Source of the DNA: TMP-24 sp046348855
GTDB lineage: Bacteria; Pseudomonadota; Alphaproteobacteria; Rhodobacterales; Rhodobacteraceae
DNA length: 64,000 nt
Assembly (NCBI GenBank): GCA_046348855.1
Contig: JAXMDK010000004.1
Location: 115,047 to 179,046 of the forward strand
Direction of reading: 5' to 3'
Positions 34,727-43,634 of this stretch are shown here, piece after piece. The first letter of the stretch is position 1, and each line of letters begins with the position of its first letter. A program made the translations under genes and the position numbers. The notes below the pieces were generated by a model that ran no database searches, was not told the origin of the DNA, and worked only from the letters and a program-made list of their open reading frames with translations.

Positions 34727-35713
34727 TTACAGCATCCCCGGCACGACCTGATCGGGCGGCCGGTGGCCGTCGGCGAAGGTCTTGATGTTGATGATGACCT
34801 TTTCGCCCATCTCGATCCGGCCTTCGAGCGTGGCCGAGCCCATGTGCGGCAGCAGCACGACATTGGGCAGTTCGCGCAGGCGCGGGTTGATGTCGGTGCC
34901 GTGTTCATAGACGTCGAGCCCGGCCCCGGCCAGTTCGCCCGCCCTGAGCATCCGCGTCAGCGCGTTTTCGTCGATCACCTCGCCGCGCGAGGTGTTCACG
35001 ATCACCGCGGAGGGTTTCATCAGCTTCAGCCGCCGGGCGTTCATTAGGTGGAAGGTCGACGGCGTGTGCGGGCAGTTGATCGACAGCACGTCGACGCGGC
35101 TGACCATCTGGTCGAGGCTTTCCCACCAGGTCGCCTCAAGCTCTGTCTCGGTCTCGGGGCGCAGGCGGCGGCGGTTGTGATAGTGGATCTGCATGCCGAA
35201 GGCGCGGGCGCGGCGCGCCACGGCCTGACCGATCCGCCCCATGCCAAGGATTCCCAGCCGCCGACCGCCGACCCTGCCGCCCAGGAAGGCGGTGGGCGCC
35301 CAGCCCTGCCAGCGGTCGGCCTGCATGACCTGCAAGCCTTCCGGCATCCGGCGGATCACCGCCAGAATCAGCGCCATTGTCATGTCGGCGGTGTCCTCGG
35401 TCAAAACGCCGGGGGTGTTCGACACCAGGACGCCGCGCTGGCGGGCGGTGGCCACGTCGATGTTGTCGACGCCGGCGCCGTAGTTGGCGATCAGCTTCAG
35501 CTTCTGGCCGGCCTGGGCCAGCAGGGTGGCGTCGATATGGTCGGTGATGGTCGGCACCAGCACGTCGGCGCGGCGCATGGCCGCCGCCAGTTCGTCGCGC
35601 GACATCGGCTGGTCCGAGGGGTTCAGTTCGACCTCGAAAAGCTCTTTCATCCGCGTCTCGACCGCTTCGGGCAGGCGGCGCGTGACCACCACGGTCAGCC
35701 TTTCGGTCGTCAT
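34727..35713 (-). CDS. D-2-hydroxyacid dehydrogenase (glyoxylate/hydroxypyruvate reductase type)
   Basis: 328 residues. Rossmann loop LGILGMGRIGQAVARRARAFG, substrate-side ANYGAGVDNIDVATARQRGV, catalytic Arg in INCPHTPSTFHLMN/NTSRGEVIDENAL, and the acid-base His in LPHMGSATLEGR. These identify the GyaR/GhrB group of NAD(P)-dependent 2-ketoacid reductases. Upstream of the YdcZ-type transporter in one unit. Confidence 0.9.
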   Translation of the reverse strand: MTTERLTVVVTRRLPEAVETRMKELFEVELNPSDQPMSRDELAAAMRRADVLVPTITDHIDATLLAQAGQKLKLIANYGAGVDNIDVATARQRGVLVSNTPGVLTEDTADMTMALILAVIRRMPEGLQVMQADRWQGWAPTAFLGGRVGGRRLGILGMGRIGQAVARRARAFGMQIHYHNRRRLRPETETELEATWWESLDQMVSRVDVLSINCPHTPSTFHLMNARRLKLMKPSAVIVNTSRGEVIDENALTRMLRAGELAGAGLDVYEHGTDINPRLRELPNVVLLPHMGSATLEGRIEMGEKVIINIKTFADGHRPPDQVVPGML

Positions 35714-35816
35714 CGGCGGCTCCTCTCTCTCTCGGTCGCGTCCCTGCTGGCAAAGTGCATGGCAAACGGCTATGCCACAAGCCCGAAAGCGTCACCAGCA
35801 AAGGGGGCAGGCGAGG

Positions 35817-36356
35817 ATGCGGACCATATCCACAGTCGGGCTGACGCTGGCCGCGATGCTGGCCCTGGCGCTGCCCGCCGTCGCGCAGGAACTGGAAAAC
35901 GGCGGGGCCGGCGCCACGATCCTGCCGGGGCACGGCGCTTCGACCAACCTGCCGGTGCCGCGCTATGTGTCGCTGAAGTCGGATGTCGGCAACGTGCGGC
36001 GCGGGCCTAGCCTGGAACATCGCGTCGACTGGGTGTTCCACCACCGCGACCTGCCGTTGAAGATCACCGCCGAGTTCGAACACTGGCGGCGGGTCGAGGA
36101 CAACGAAGGGCAGGGCGGCTGGATCTATTACACCATGCTGTCTGGGGTCAGGACGGTCCTGGTGACCGAGGGCGGAGCGCAGCTGCACCGGACGTCCGAC
36201 GAAAAAAGCCAGGTGGTCGCCATTGCCGACGAAGGCGTGATCGGCAAGCTGGGCGCCTGCACCAAGGACTGGTGCGAGATCAGCGCCGGCGGCGAGGACG
36301 GCTGGCTGATGAAAAGCCAGATCTGGGGGGTTGATCCCGACGAGGTCCGCGACTAG
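35817..36356 (+). CDS. secreted SH3-domain protein
   Basis: 179 residues. Signal peptide MRTISTVGLTLAAMLALALPAVAQ. The mature protein contains two bacterial SH3 (DUF1058-like) units: YVSLKSDVGNVRRGPSLEHRVDWVFHHRDLPLKI and a second around EKSQVVAIADEGVIGKLGACTKDWCEISAGGEDGWL, with one conserved Cys pair. Such proteins bind cell wall in the periplasm. Divergent from the hydroxyacid dehydrogenase. Confidence 0.88.
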   Translation: MRTISTVGLTLAAMLALALPAVAQELENGGAGATILPGHGASTNLPVPRYVSLKSDVGNVRRGPSLEHRVDWVFHHRDLPLKITAEFEHWRRVEDNEGQGGWIYYTMLSGVRTVLVTEGGAQLHRTSDEKSQVVAIADEGVIGKLGACTKDWCEISAGGEDGWLMKSQIWGVDPDEVRD

Positions 36357-36398
36357 GCCGGCCGTCCAGCGGTTCGCGCCCGGCGGTCAGGAGGTTTC

Positions 36399-37283
36399 AT
36401 GGCAACCCCAAACAACACAGGCATGAATGTCTCGGCCGGACTGGCCTCGGTGGCGGTCGCGGTGGTGCTGGTGTCGCTGAAGCTCTGGGCGCTCGGAACC
36501 ACGGCGGCGCTGTCGGTCGCCGCATCGCTGGCCGACAGTGCGCTGGACCTGATGATGTCGCTGGGCGGGCTGATGGCGATCCTTTATGCCGCACGCCCCG
36601 CCGACGAAGACCACGCCTTTGGCCATACCTCGGTCGAGGATCTGGCGGCGCTGGCCCAGTCGGTGTTCATCACCATTTCCGGCGTGGTCATCGGTTGGTC
36701 GGCGCTGTCGCGGCTCTTGGCCGCCTCGCCGCCGCAGCTTCAGGCCGAGGGTGGCGGCATCGTGGTGATGGCGGTCTCGATCCTCATCACCATCGGGCTG
36801 GTCCTGTGGCAGCGCCGAGTGGCGCGGCTGACCGGCAGCAAGGTGGTCAGCGCCGACAGCATGCACTACCTGTCCGATCTTCTGCCCAACCTCGGCGCCA
36901 TCGCCGCGCTGTGGATGTCGCGGCGGTTCGGGATCGGCCAGATCGACAGCATCGTGGCGCTGGCGGCGGCGGTGATGCTGGTCTTCGGCGCGTTCCGCAT
37001 CGGCAAGTCGGCGTGGGACGCGCTGATGGACCGCCGCGCCGACCCGGCGATCGTCAAGGGCATCGCCGCGCTGGCCCGCGACTGGCCGGGCGTGCGCGGG
37101 TTCCACGACCTGAAGACGCGGATGGCGGGCAGCCGGGTGTTCGTCCACCTGCATATCGAGCTCGACGGCGACCAGCCGCTGCGCGAGGCCCACGCCATCG
37201 GCGCCGCCCTCAGGCGGCGGATCATCGAGACCTATCCGCAGTGCGACGTCATCATCCACAAGGACGTGGCGGGCGAAACCTGA
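36399..37283 (+). CDS. cation diffusion facilitator (FieF-like divalent metal exporter)
   Basis: 294 residues, six membrane segments and a cytoplasmic C-terminal domain. The metal site matches FieF/YiiP: LADSALDL in TM2 and HYLSDL in TM5 supply the Asp/Asp/His/Asp ligands. C-terminal ferredoxin-like domain has HLHIELDGDQPL and the ending CDVIIHKD. Expected to export Zn2+ or Fe2+ in exchange for protons. 42 bp after the SH3 gene. Confidence 0.93.
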   Translation: MATPNNTGMNVSAGLASVAVAVVLVSLKLWALGTTAALSVAASLADSALDLMMSLGGLMAILYAARPADEDHAFGHTSVEDLAALAQSVFITISGVVIGWSALSRLLAASPPQLQAEGGGIVVMAVSILITIGLVLWQRRVARLTGSKVVSADSMHYLSDLLPNLGAIAALWMSRRFGIGQIDSIVALAAAVMLVFGAFRIGKSAWDALMDRRADPAIVKGIAALARDWPGVRGFHDLKTRMAGSRVFVHLHIELDGDQPLREAHAIGAALRRRIIETYPQCDVIIHKDVAGET

Positions 37284-37298
37284 CTGGCCCGCCGGCGC

Positions 37299-37724
37299 TC
37301 AGGCGTCGCTGTCCACCACCTCAAACCCGTGCGTCACCGTCGCCGTCTTCGCCATCATCACCGAGGCCGAGCAGTATTTTTCGGCAGACAGTTGCACGGC
37401 GCGGGCGACCTTGTCGGGGTTCAGGCCGCGGCCGGTAACGACGAACTGCAGATGGATGCGGGTAAAGACCTTGGGGTCGGTCTCGGCCCGGTCGGCGTCG
37501 ATGCGGACCTTGCAATCGCGGACCGGCTCGCGGCCCTTTTCCAGGATCGAGATCACGTCCCAAGCCGAACAGCCGCCGGTGCCGATCAGCAGAAGCTCCA
37601 TCGGGCTGGGGCCGGGCTTGGGGTGATCCTCGCCGAACGCGGTGCCGAAGGCGATGGCGTGGCCGGTTTCGGTCTGGCCGACAAAGGTGCGGGCGCCGGC
37701 CCAGGTGACGGTGGCTTTCATCAT
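37299..37724 (-). CDS. OsmC family peroxiredoxin-like protein
   Basis: 141 residues with both conserved cysteines of the OsmC/Ohr fold: GTGGCSAWDVISIL and SAEKYCSASVMMAKTATVTH. Closer to the YhfA-like OsmC subgroup than to Ohr. Likely reduces organic hydroperoxides or binds thiols. ATG follows directly on the stop of the flavin reductase gene (TGAATG), so the two are coupled. Confidence 0.9.
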   Translation of the reverse strand: MMKATVTWAGARTFVGQTETGHAIAFGTAFGEDHPKPGPSPMELLLIGTGGCSAWDVISILEKGREPVRDCKVRIDADRAETDPKVFTRIHLQFVVTGRGLNPDKVARAVQLSAEKYCSASVMMAKTATVTHGFEVVDSDA

Positions 37725-38309
37725 TCACTCCTGCCCCGGACGGGTCATCTCGAATACTTCGGTCACCACCGAATAATCCTTGTAGCCGCCGCGCGCCAGC
37801 GGCTGAAAGCGGGTCACGTCGAAGCGGCCGTTTACCAGGCAGTCGTCGCGCAGGTGGATGCCAGTAACTTCGCCGATGACCAGGTAGTTGTCGCGCCCGG
37901 CCAGGGTGACGATCTGGCTCATCCGGCATTCCAGCGTGGCGGGCGCGGTGGCGACGCGCGGGCAGTCGATCGTCACGCATTCGGCCTTCACCGCGCCGGC
38001 ATGGGCGAATTCGTCGCGGCCGTGCGGCAGCTTGGCCGAGGTGGCGTTCATCACCTCGCGCGCCGCATATTCGACAATGTTGGCGGCGAAAACCCCGGTT
38101 TCGCGGATGTTCAGCAGGCTGTCCTTCGGCCCGTTCGGCGCGAAGATCACCTGCGGCGGGCTGTCGGCCACGGCGTTGAAGAAGGAAAAGGGCGCAAGGT
38201 TGTCGCCCAGCGGTCCGCGGGTCGAGATCCAGCCGATCGGGCGGGGCGTGACGATCGCGTAGAAGGGGCTGTGGGGCAGGCCGTGGCCATCCTTGGGCTG
38301 GTAGAACAT
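37725..38309 (-). CDS. flavin reductase family (DIM6/NTAB) protein
   Basis: 194 residues from MFYQPKDGHGLPHSPF (GAGG six to seven bases upstream; an ATG 12 bases earlier has none). FMN-binding split barrel: IVTPRPIGWISTRGPLGDNLAPFSFFNAVADSPP, then VTGIHLRDDCLVNGRFDV near the C-terminus. Probably an NAD(P)H:FMN oxidoreductase or an FMN protein of unknown partner. A paralogue lies at 48482-49150. Coupled to the OsmC gene. Confidence 0.9.
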   Translation of the reverse strand: MFYQPKDGHGLPHSPFYAIVTPRPIGWISTRGPLGDNLAPFSFFNAVADSPPQVIFAPNGPKDSLLNIRETGVFAANIVEYAAREVMNATSAKLPHGRDEFAHAGAVKAECVTIDCPRVATAPATLECRMSQIVTLAGRDNYLVIGEVTGIHLRDDCLVNGRFDVTRFQPLARGGYKDYSVVTEVFEMTRPGQE

Positions 38310-38417
38310 CGGGAGCCTCATTCGCGTTTGCCCATGACCTAGGGCCATGTTACCCGCGTTTCCAGAAGATTCGGACCGGGCGGGACAGTTAGCACAGGGG
38401 CAGGGGCGCGGGCGGGC

Positions 38418-38903
38418 TTGTACAGGCTGGAAGAGGAAACCGAGGCCGACTGGTGGGAAGTCGAGGCGCTTTACGACCTGTGCTTCGCGCCGGGGCGCAC
38501 GGCGCTGTCGTCCTACCGGCTGCGCGACGGGGTCGACAAGGTGCGACCGCTCTGTCTGGTGTTGCGCGATGGCGACGGGGTTCTGGCGGCGGTGATCCGC
38601 TATTGGCCGGTGCGCGTCGGCGGGCGGCGGGTGCTGCTTCTGGGGCCGGTGGCGGTGCACCCGACCCGCCAGGGCGAGGGGCTGGGCGGGCTTCTGATCC
38701 ACGAAAGCCTGGCCGAGGCGCGGCGGCTCGGGTGGGAACGGGTGCTGCTGGTGGGCGACGCGCCCTATTACCGGCGCTTCGGCTTTCAGAAGATCGACGG
38801 GGTGGAGATGCCGCCGCCGACCAACCCCGACCGGGTGCTGGCGCTGGAATTGCAGCCGGGCGCCTGGACGGGGGTGCGCGGGCCGGTGACCAAGGCTGCG
38901 TGA
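38418..38903 (+). CDS. GNAT family N-acetyltransferase
   Basis: 161 residues, TTG start. Acetyl-CoA loop LGPVAVHPTRQGEGLGGLLIHESL, followed by VGDAPYYRRFGFQKI, the pattern of the YhbS-like GNAT subgroup. Substrate unknown. No ATG start is available before the conserved region. Confidence 0.85.
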   Translation: MYRLEEETEADWWEVEALYDLCFAPGRTALSSYRLRDGVDKVRPLCLVLRDGDGVLAAVIRYWPVRVGGRRVLLLGPVAVHPTRQGEGLGGLLIHESLAEARRLGWERVLLVGDAPYYRRFGFQKIDGVEMPPPTNPDRVLALELQPGAWTGVRGPVTKAA

Positions 38904-38973
38904 CGGACGCAAGGCTTGAAATGGGCCGCGGCGGTGCCACCTATGACCGGCAGGCTTGCGCAGGGGACGTCTG

Positions 38974-39726
38974 ATGGCTGACGACAAAACGACATTGCCG
39001 CCCGAGGCCGAGGCGCAGGTGGCCGCGCTAGCGGCGCGGGCGCGAAAGGCGAACGGTCCGCTGATGCGGGCGATCAACAGCCTTGGCGGCCAGTTCGAGG
39101 GTTGGGCGGCGCGGCTGCCGGCCCCGGCGCGGCGGGTGGCCGACGAAGGCGCCGAACGGCTGCTGATGGGCCTTTATCGCGGTGCGGCGGGGGCGGGGCG
39201 GATCGTTCCGGCGGCCGGCGGGCATGGCCACAAGCTGGCGGCGGCGGCCAGCGGCGCGGCGGGGGGCGCGGCCGGGATCGCCTCGGCGGTGGTTGAACTG
39301 CCGGCGACCGTCATGGTCATGTTTTCTGCCATGCAGAAGATCGCCGCCGAAAACGGCTTCGACCCCGACAGCCCCGAAGTGCGGCTGACCTGCATCGACA
39401 TCTTCGGGTCGGGCGGGCCGGGCCGTGACGACGACGGGATCGACACGAGTTTCCTCGGCGCGCGGCTGAGCATGAATGGGACCACGATCCGGGCGCTGGT
39501 TGCCCGCGTCGCGCCGGCCTTTTCGGCGATGCTGGGCAAGTCGCTGGCCTCGAAGGCCGTGCCGGTGCTGGGGGCGGCGGCGGGGGCGGGGATCAACTAC
39601 GCCTTCACCGCCTATTATCAGGAAATCGCCAGGGTGCGCTTTGGCCTGCAACGGCTGGTGGTCGACCACGGCGAAGCGCCGGTGGTCGCCGCCTTTCGCG
39701 CCGCCTCGCTGCCGAAGGGGCGCTGA
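38974..39726 (+). CDS. EcsC family protein
   Basis: 250 residues. A Gly/Ala-rich amphipathic core (AAASGAAGGAAGIASAVVELPATVMVMFSAMQKIAAENGFDP) followed by GSGGPGRDDDGIDTSFLGAR and a second hydrophobic stretch (VPVLGAAAGAGINYAFTAYYQEIARVRFGL) match EcsC, named for the B. subtilis ecs locus. No biochemical function is established. 70 bp after the GNAT gene. Confidence 0.85.
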   Translation: MADDKTTLPPEAEAQVAALAARARKANGPLMRAINSLGGQFEGWAARLPAPARRVADEGAERLLMGLYRGAAGAGRIVPAAGGHGHKLAAAASGAAGGAAGIASAVVELPATVMVMFSAMQKIAAENGFDPDSPEVRLTCIDIFGSGGPGRDDDGIDTSFLGARLSMNGTTIRALVARVAPAFSAMLGKSLASKAVPVLGAAAGAGINYAFTAYYQEIARVRFGLQRLVVDHGEAPVVAAFRAASLPKGR

Positions 39727-39732
39727 ACCGGC

Positions 39733-40596
39733 CTAGCGGCTGGCGCGCTTGTCCTCGGTCATCCGCTCGAAATCGCTGGCATCGTGGCGTTCGTGCAGCT
39801 GCTCGGACGGGTCGCCCGAGGTGCGGTTGACCATCCGCCCGCGGATCACCGCCGGGCGCTTGGCGATGGATTCGGCCCAGCGCAGAACGTGGGGATAGGC
39901 GGCAGTGTCAAGGAACTTGGCCGAGTCGCCATAGATGCGCCCCATCGCCAGTTGGCCGTACCAGGGCCAGATCGCCATGTCGGCGATCGTGTATTCCTGC
40001 CCGGCAACGAACGGATGGTCGGCCAGGCGCCGGTTCAGCACGTCAAGCTGGCGCTTGGATTCCATCGCATAGCGGTTGATCGGATATTCGAATTTCTGCG
40101 GAGCATAGACGTAGAAATGCCCGAACCCGCCGCCGAGGAACGGGGCGCTGCCGACCTGCCAGAAGAGCCAGCTGAGCGTTTCGGCGCGCCCGGCGGCATC
40201 CTTGGGCAAGAAGGCCCCGAACTTTTCCGCCAGGTGCAAGAGGATCGCGCCGGATTCGAAGATACGGATGGGCTCGGGGCCGGACCGGTCGACCAGCGCC
40301 GGAATTTTCGAGTTGGGGTTCACCCCGACAAAGCCCGAACCGAACTGGTCGCCCTTGCCGATGTCGATGAGCCAGGCATCATATTCGGCGCCATGATGGC
40401 CGGCGGCCAACAGCTCCTCCAGCAGCACCGTGACCTTGACTCCGTTCGGCGTGCCCAACGAATAAAGTTGCAGCGGATGCTTGCCGACCGGCAGCGGCTT
40501 TTCATGGGTGGCGCCGGCCACCGGCCGGTTGGTCGAGGCGAAGGCCCCGCCGTTTTCCTTGTCCCAGGTCCAGACTTTCGGCGGCTGATAGGTCAT
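39733..40596 (-). CDS. yghU: glutathione-dependent disulfide-bond reductase, YghU family
   Basis: 287 residues from MTYQPPKVWTWDKENGGAF (AGGACG upstream). YghU/YfcG-type GST: Nu-class N-terminus KHPLQLYSLGTPNGVKVTVLLEEL, GVNPNSKIPALVDRSG and FESGAILLHLAEKFG for glutathione binding, and C-terminal PFVAGQEYTIADMAIWPW. Reduces disulfides such as 2-hydroxyethyl disulfide using bound glutathione. Fits with gshB in the window. Confidence 0.92.
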   Translation of the reverse strand: MTYQPPKVWTWDKENGGAFASTNRPVAGATHEKPLPVGKHPLQLYSLGTPNGVKVTVLLEELLAAGHHGAEYDAWLIDIGKGDQFGSGFVGVNPNSKIPALVDRSGPEPIRIFESGAILLHLAEKFGAFLPKDAAGRAETLSWLFWQVGSAPFLGGGFGHFYVYAPQKFEYPINRYAMESKRQLDVLNRRLADHPFVAGQEYTIADMAIWPWYGQLAMGRIYGDSAKFLDTAAYPHVLRWAESIAKRPAVIRGRMVNRTSGDPSEQLHERHDASDFERMTEDKRASR

Positions 40597-40722
40597 GTTC
40601 CGTCCTATTGGCGATGGCGCGTTGTCCCATTTATGTAAGACCCGCCGACAGGCGCGCAACTGGCGATTTTCGCAGACCGCCATGTGCAGGACGCAACCCG
40701 GCCGAGAGGCAAGCCTGGCGGA

Positions 40723-42972
40723 TCAGGCGTCCTGGCGCGCCAACCAGTCCATCACCGCCGGCCGCAGATTGGTCGCGTCCTCGGCCCGGGCCCGTTCCAG
40801 GACGCCCTTCAACTCGGTCAGATTGACCCGACGGATCAGGTGCTTGACCGGGCCGATGGACGCCGGGCGCATCGACAGGGTGCGAAAGCCGATGGCGGCC
40901 AGGCACAGCGCCTCGATCGGCCGGCCGGCATCCTCGCCGCAGTAGGACAGCGGCGTGCCGGCGCGGTCGCAGCGGGCGACGATCTTTTCCAGGAATGTCA
41001 CGAAGCTGGCGTTCAGCATGTCATAACGCTTGCGCACCCGTTCATTCTCGCGGTCGGCAGCGAAGAAGAACTGCTTCAGGTCGTTGCCGCCGACCGAGAT
41101 GAAGTCGACCATCTCGAAGAAGGCGTCGGGTGCGAAGGCCAGCGACGGCGTTTCCAGCATCGCGCCCACTTCCAGCACCGTCGGCAGCCTGTGGCCCAGG
41201 TGGCGCTCGCCCTCGACCTCGTCCAACAGTTTCTGCCGCGCCGCGCGGAATTCGTCGAATTCGGCGACGAACGGGAACATCACGCTCAGCGGCCGTCCGG
41301 CGGCGGCGCGCAACAGCGCCTGCAACTGCATCCTGAGCACGCCGGGCTTGTCCAGCCCGACGCGGATCGCCCGCCAGCCCATTGCCGGGTTCGGTTCCTC
41401 GACCCGCTTCATGTAGGGCAGGACCTTGTCCGACCCGATGTCGAGCGTGCGGAACACCACCCGGTTGCCGTGCGCGGCCTCCATCACCCGGGCATAGATC
41501 GCGACCAGTTCGCCGCGCTTGGGCACATGGCTGCGGACCAGGAATTGCAGTTCGGTGCGGAAGAGGCCCACTCCCTCGGCGCCCGACCGGGTAAAGGACG
41601 GCAGGTCGGCGATCAGGCCGGCGTTCATCAAGAGCGTGATCCGCTGGCCCGACTTGTCGGTGGCTGGCAGGTCGCGCAGGCTGGCATAGCGGTTCTGTGC
41701 CTCGGCCTGCATGGCGATCTTTTCGCGGAAGGCGCGGGCCACCGTTTCCTCGGGGCGCAGATGCACCACGCCCTGGTCGCCGTCGACAAGGATATGGTCA
41801 CCGTTCAGCGCCTCGGTGGTGATGAGTTCGGCATGGATCACCAAGGGAATGGCGAGCGCCCGGGCGACGATCGCCGCGTGCGAGCCGACCGAACCCTCCT
41901 CCAGCACCACGCCTTTCAGCTTGCGTCCGTAGTCGAGCAGTTCCGCCGGGCCGATGTTGCGCGCCACCAGGATCGGGTCGTCGGGCATCGCCGCGCCCGT
42001 GTCCTGCCCCTGTCCGGTCAGGATGCGCAATAGCCGGTTCGACAGGTCGTCAAGATCGTGCAGCCGGTCGCGCAGATAGGGGTCGGGCACGGTTTCCAGC
42101 CGGGCACGGGCCGCCGACTGTTCCTTTTCGACCGCCGCTTCGGCCGACAGGCCGCGGGCGATGTCTTCTTCCATCCGCCGCATCCAGCCGCGCGAATTGG
42201 CGAACATCCGGTAGGCTTCCAGGATCTGCTGGTGTTCCTTGTCCATCGTCTCGGTGGTGGTCAGCATCGCGTCGACCGACAGGCGCAGGTCGGTGACCGC
42301 CTTGTTCAGCCGCGCCAGTTCCTTGACCGGATCGTCGCCGATCGGGTTGGTGATGACCACCCGCGGTTCGTGCAGCCAGACCCGGCCCTCGGCCGCGCCT
42401 TCCTGCCCCGTGCCGCCCCGGAACATCACCGGATGCTTGTGCGGGGCCTGAAGCGCCTCGCCCTCGCCGATGAATGCGCCCAGTTCGGACATTTCGGCGA
42501 CGACCATCGCCACCACTTCCAGCGCATAGATCTCGTCTTCGGAATACTGGCGCGCCTGCTTGGACTGGACGACCAGGACGCCGACCTTTTCGCCCAGCCG
42601 CTGGATCGGCACGCCCAGGAACGAGGAATAAAGTTCCTCGCCGGTCTCGGGCATGTAGCGGAAGCCCTTTTCGGCGGGGGCGTTGGCGGTGTTGATCGGG
42701 GTCGAGGTCTTGGCCACCCGGCCGACCAGCCCCTCGCCCAGCCGCATCCGAGTCTTGTGGACGGATTCGCGCTTCAGCCCCTCGGTGGCGCAAAGTTCGA
42801 GCGTGTTGTCGTCGCGGAACAGGTAGACCGAGCAGACCTCGGTGCCGATCGACGAGGCGATCAGCCGCACGATCCGGTCCAGCCGTTCCTGGCCGGCGCC
42901 GGGTTCGGCCAGCGTGTCGCGCAGGCGCCGCAAGAGCCTGCGGCTGTCGCTTTCGGTGCGGTGGTCGGTCAT
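40723..42972 (-). CDS. ptsP: phosphoenolpyruvate--protein phosphotransferase, nitrogen-PTS (EI-Ntr)
   Basis: 749 residues. N-terminal GAF domain (about 20-160: LIASSIGTEVCSVYLFRDDNTLELCATEG), then the enzyme I phosphohistidine domain with GSVGSHAAIVARALAIPLV, and the PEP-binding barrel with FRTELQFLVRS, FRTLDIGSDKVLPY, PSLAFAPDAFFEMVDFISVGGNDLKQFFFAADR and LSYCGEDAGRP. The GAF domain identifies PtsP rather than sugar-PTS EI; it feeds phosphate to NPr and EIIA-Ntr and can sense glutamine. A 15-bp tandem repeat lies in its leader. Confidence 0.94.
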   Translation of the reverse strand: MTDHRTESDSRRLLRRLRDTLAEPGAGQERLDRIVRLIASSIGTEVCSVYLFRDDNTLELCATEGLKRESVHKTRMRLGEGLVGRVAKTSTPINTANAPAEKGFRYMPETGEELYSSFLGVPIQRLGEKVGVLVVQSKQARQYSEDEIYALEVVAMVVAEMSELGAFIGEGEALQAPHKHPVMFRGGTGQEGAAEGRVWLHEPRVVITNPIGDDPVKELARLNKAVTDLRLSVDAMLTTTETMDKEHQQILEAYRMFANSRGWMRRMEEDIARGLSAEAAVEKEQSAARARLETVPDPYLRDRLHDLDDLSNRLLRILTGQGQDTGAAMPDDPILVARNIGPAELLDYGRKLKGVVLEEGSVGSHAAIVARALAIPLVIHAELITTEALNGDHILVDGDQGVVHLRPEETVARAFREKIAMQAEAQNRYASLRDLPATDKSGQRITLLMNAGLIADLPSFTRSGAEGVGLFRTELQFLVRSHVPKRGELVAIYARVMEAAHGNRVVFRTLDIGSDKVLPYMKRVEEPNPAMGWRAIRVGLDKPGVLRMQLQALLRAAAGRPLSVMFPFVAEFDEFRAARQKLLDEVEGERHLGHRLPTVLEVGAMLETPSLAFAPDAFFEMVDFISVGGNDLKQFFFAADRENERVRKRYDMLNASFVTFLEKIVARCDRAGTPLSYCGEDAGRPIEALCLAAIGFRTLSMRPASIGPVKHLIRRVNLTELKGVLERARAEDATNLRPAVMDWLARQDA

Positions 42973-42983
42973 GGCGGGCCCGG

Positions 42984-43012
42984 AACAATCTCACTCTAAA
43001 CAATCTCACTCT
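42984..43012 (-). repeat. tandem direct repeat in the ptsP leader
   Basis: Two copies of AGAGTGAGATTGTT on the minus strand (42999-43012 and 42984-42997) separated by one base, ending 11 bases before the ptsP ATG. GAG-rich units could act as two competing ribosome sites or a regulator site; nothing matches a named operator. Confidence 0.6.
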
Positions 43013-43240
43013 CTCTATAGGCGAAGGATTCCCTCATGGGGAGGGGGAAAGGCGGCGTCGGCAAAGGCTTGCAGGATGTGCCGGTTTTTCGGGCAGGCGG
43101 GCCGGCGATTGCCGTGCCCGTGGGCGGTTGTGGCGGCGCGTTGCCCACAGCTGGCAGCCGGGCGCGCCCGTCTTGCCCCTGTCTCCGTGCCGGGTCATAA
43201 ATCGCGCAGGCGGAACCGGGATGAACGGGGAGACGACGGG

Positions 43241-43627
43241 ATGGGCGACACGGGGCAGGCCGGCGCGGCCACGCAACTGATCGACGCGCGGATTGCCGGG
43301 CTGGCGGACTGGCGCGGCGCGATGTTGGCGCGGCTGCGCGCCATCATCCGCGGCGCCGATTCCGGCGTCATCGAGGAATGGAAATGGGATGGCCCAGTCT
43401 GGTCGTGCGACGGGATCATCTGCACCGGCGAGGTCTACAAGAAGGCGGTGAAGCTGACCTTCGCCAAGGGCGCCGCGCTCGCCGATCCGGCGGGCCTGTT
43501 CAATTCAAGCCTGACCGGCAATGTCCGCCGCGCCATCGACTTTGCCGAGGGCGCCGAGGTCGACGAGCCGGCGCTGGCCGCGCTGGTGCGGGCGGCGATC
43601 GCTGCCAACCGGGCGGGGCGGGGCTGA
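43241..43627 (+). CDS. DUF1801 (YdhG-like) domain protein
   Basis: 128 residues from MGDTGQAGAATQLIDARIAG. Core: LRAIIRGADSGVIEEWKWDGPVWSCDGIICTGEVYKKAVKLTFAKGAAL, the DUF1801/YdhG fold also found in small iron-homeostasis-like proteins such as Fra/YdhG. Function unknown. It sits on the opposite strand between ptsP and lysC and converges on lysC with seven bases between the two stops. Confidence 0.85.
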   Translation: MGDTGQAGAATQLIDARIAGLADWRGAMLARLRAIIRGADSGVIEEWKWDGPVWSCDGIICTGEVYKKAVKLTFAKGAALADPAGLFNSSLTGNVRRAIDFAEGAEVDEPALAALVRAAIAANRAGRG

Positions 43628-43634
43628 CAGGGCC

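Noticed and set aside
42984..43012. Direct repeat considered as a CRISPR fragment
   Set aside because: Only two units with a one-base spacer and no cas genes nearby.
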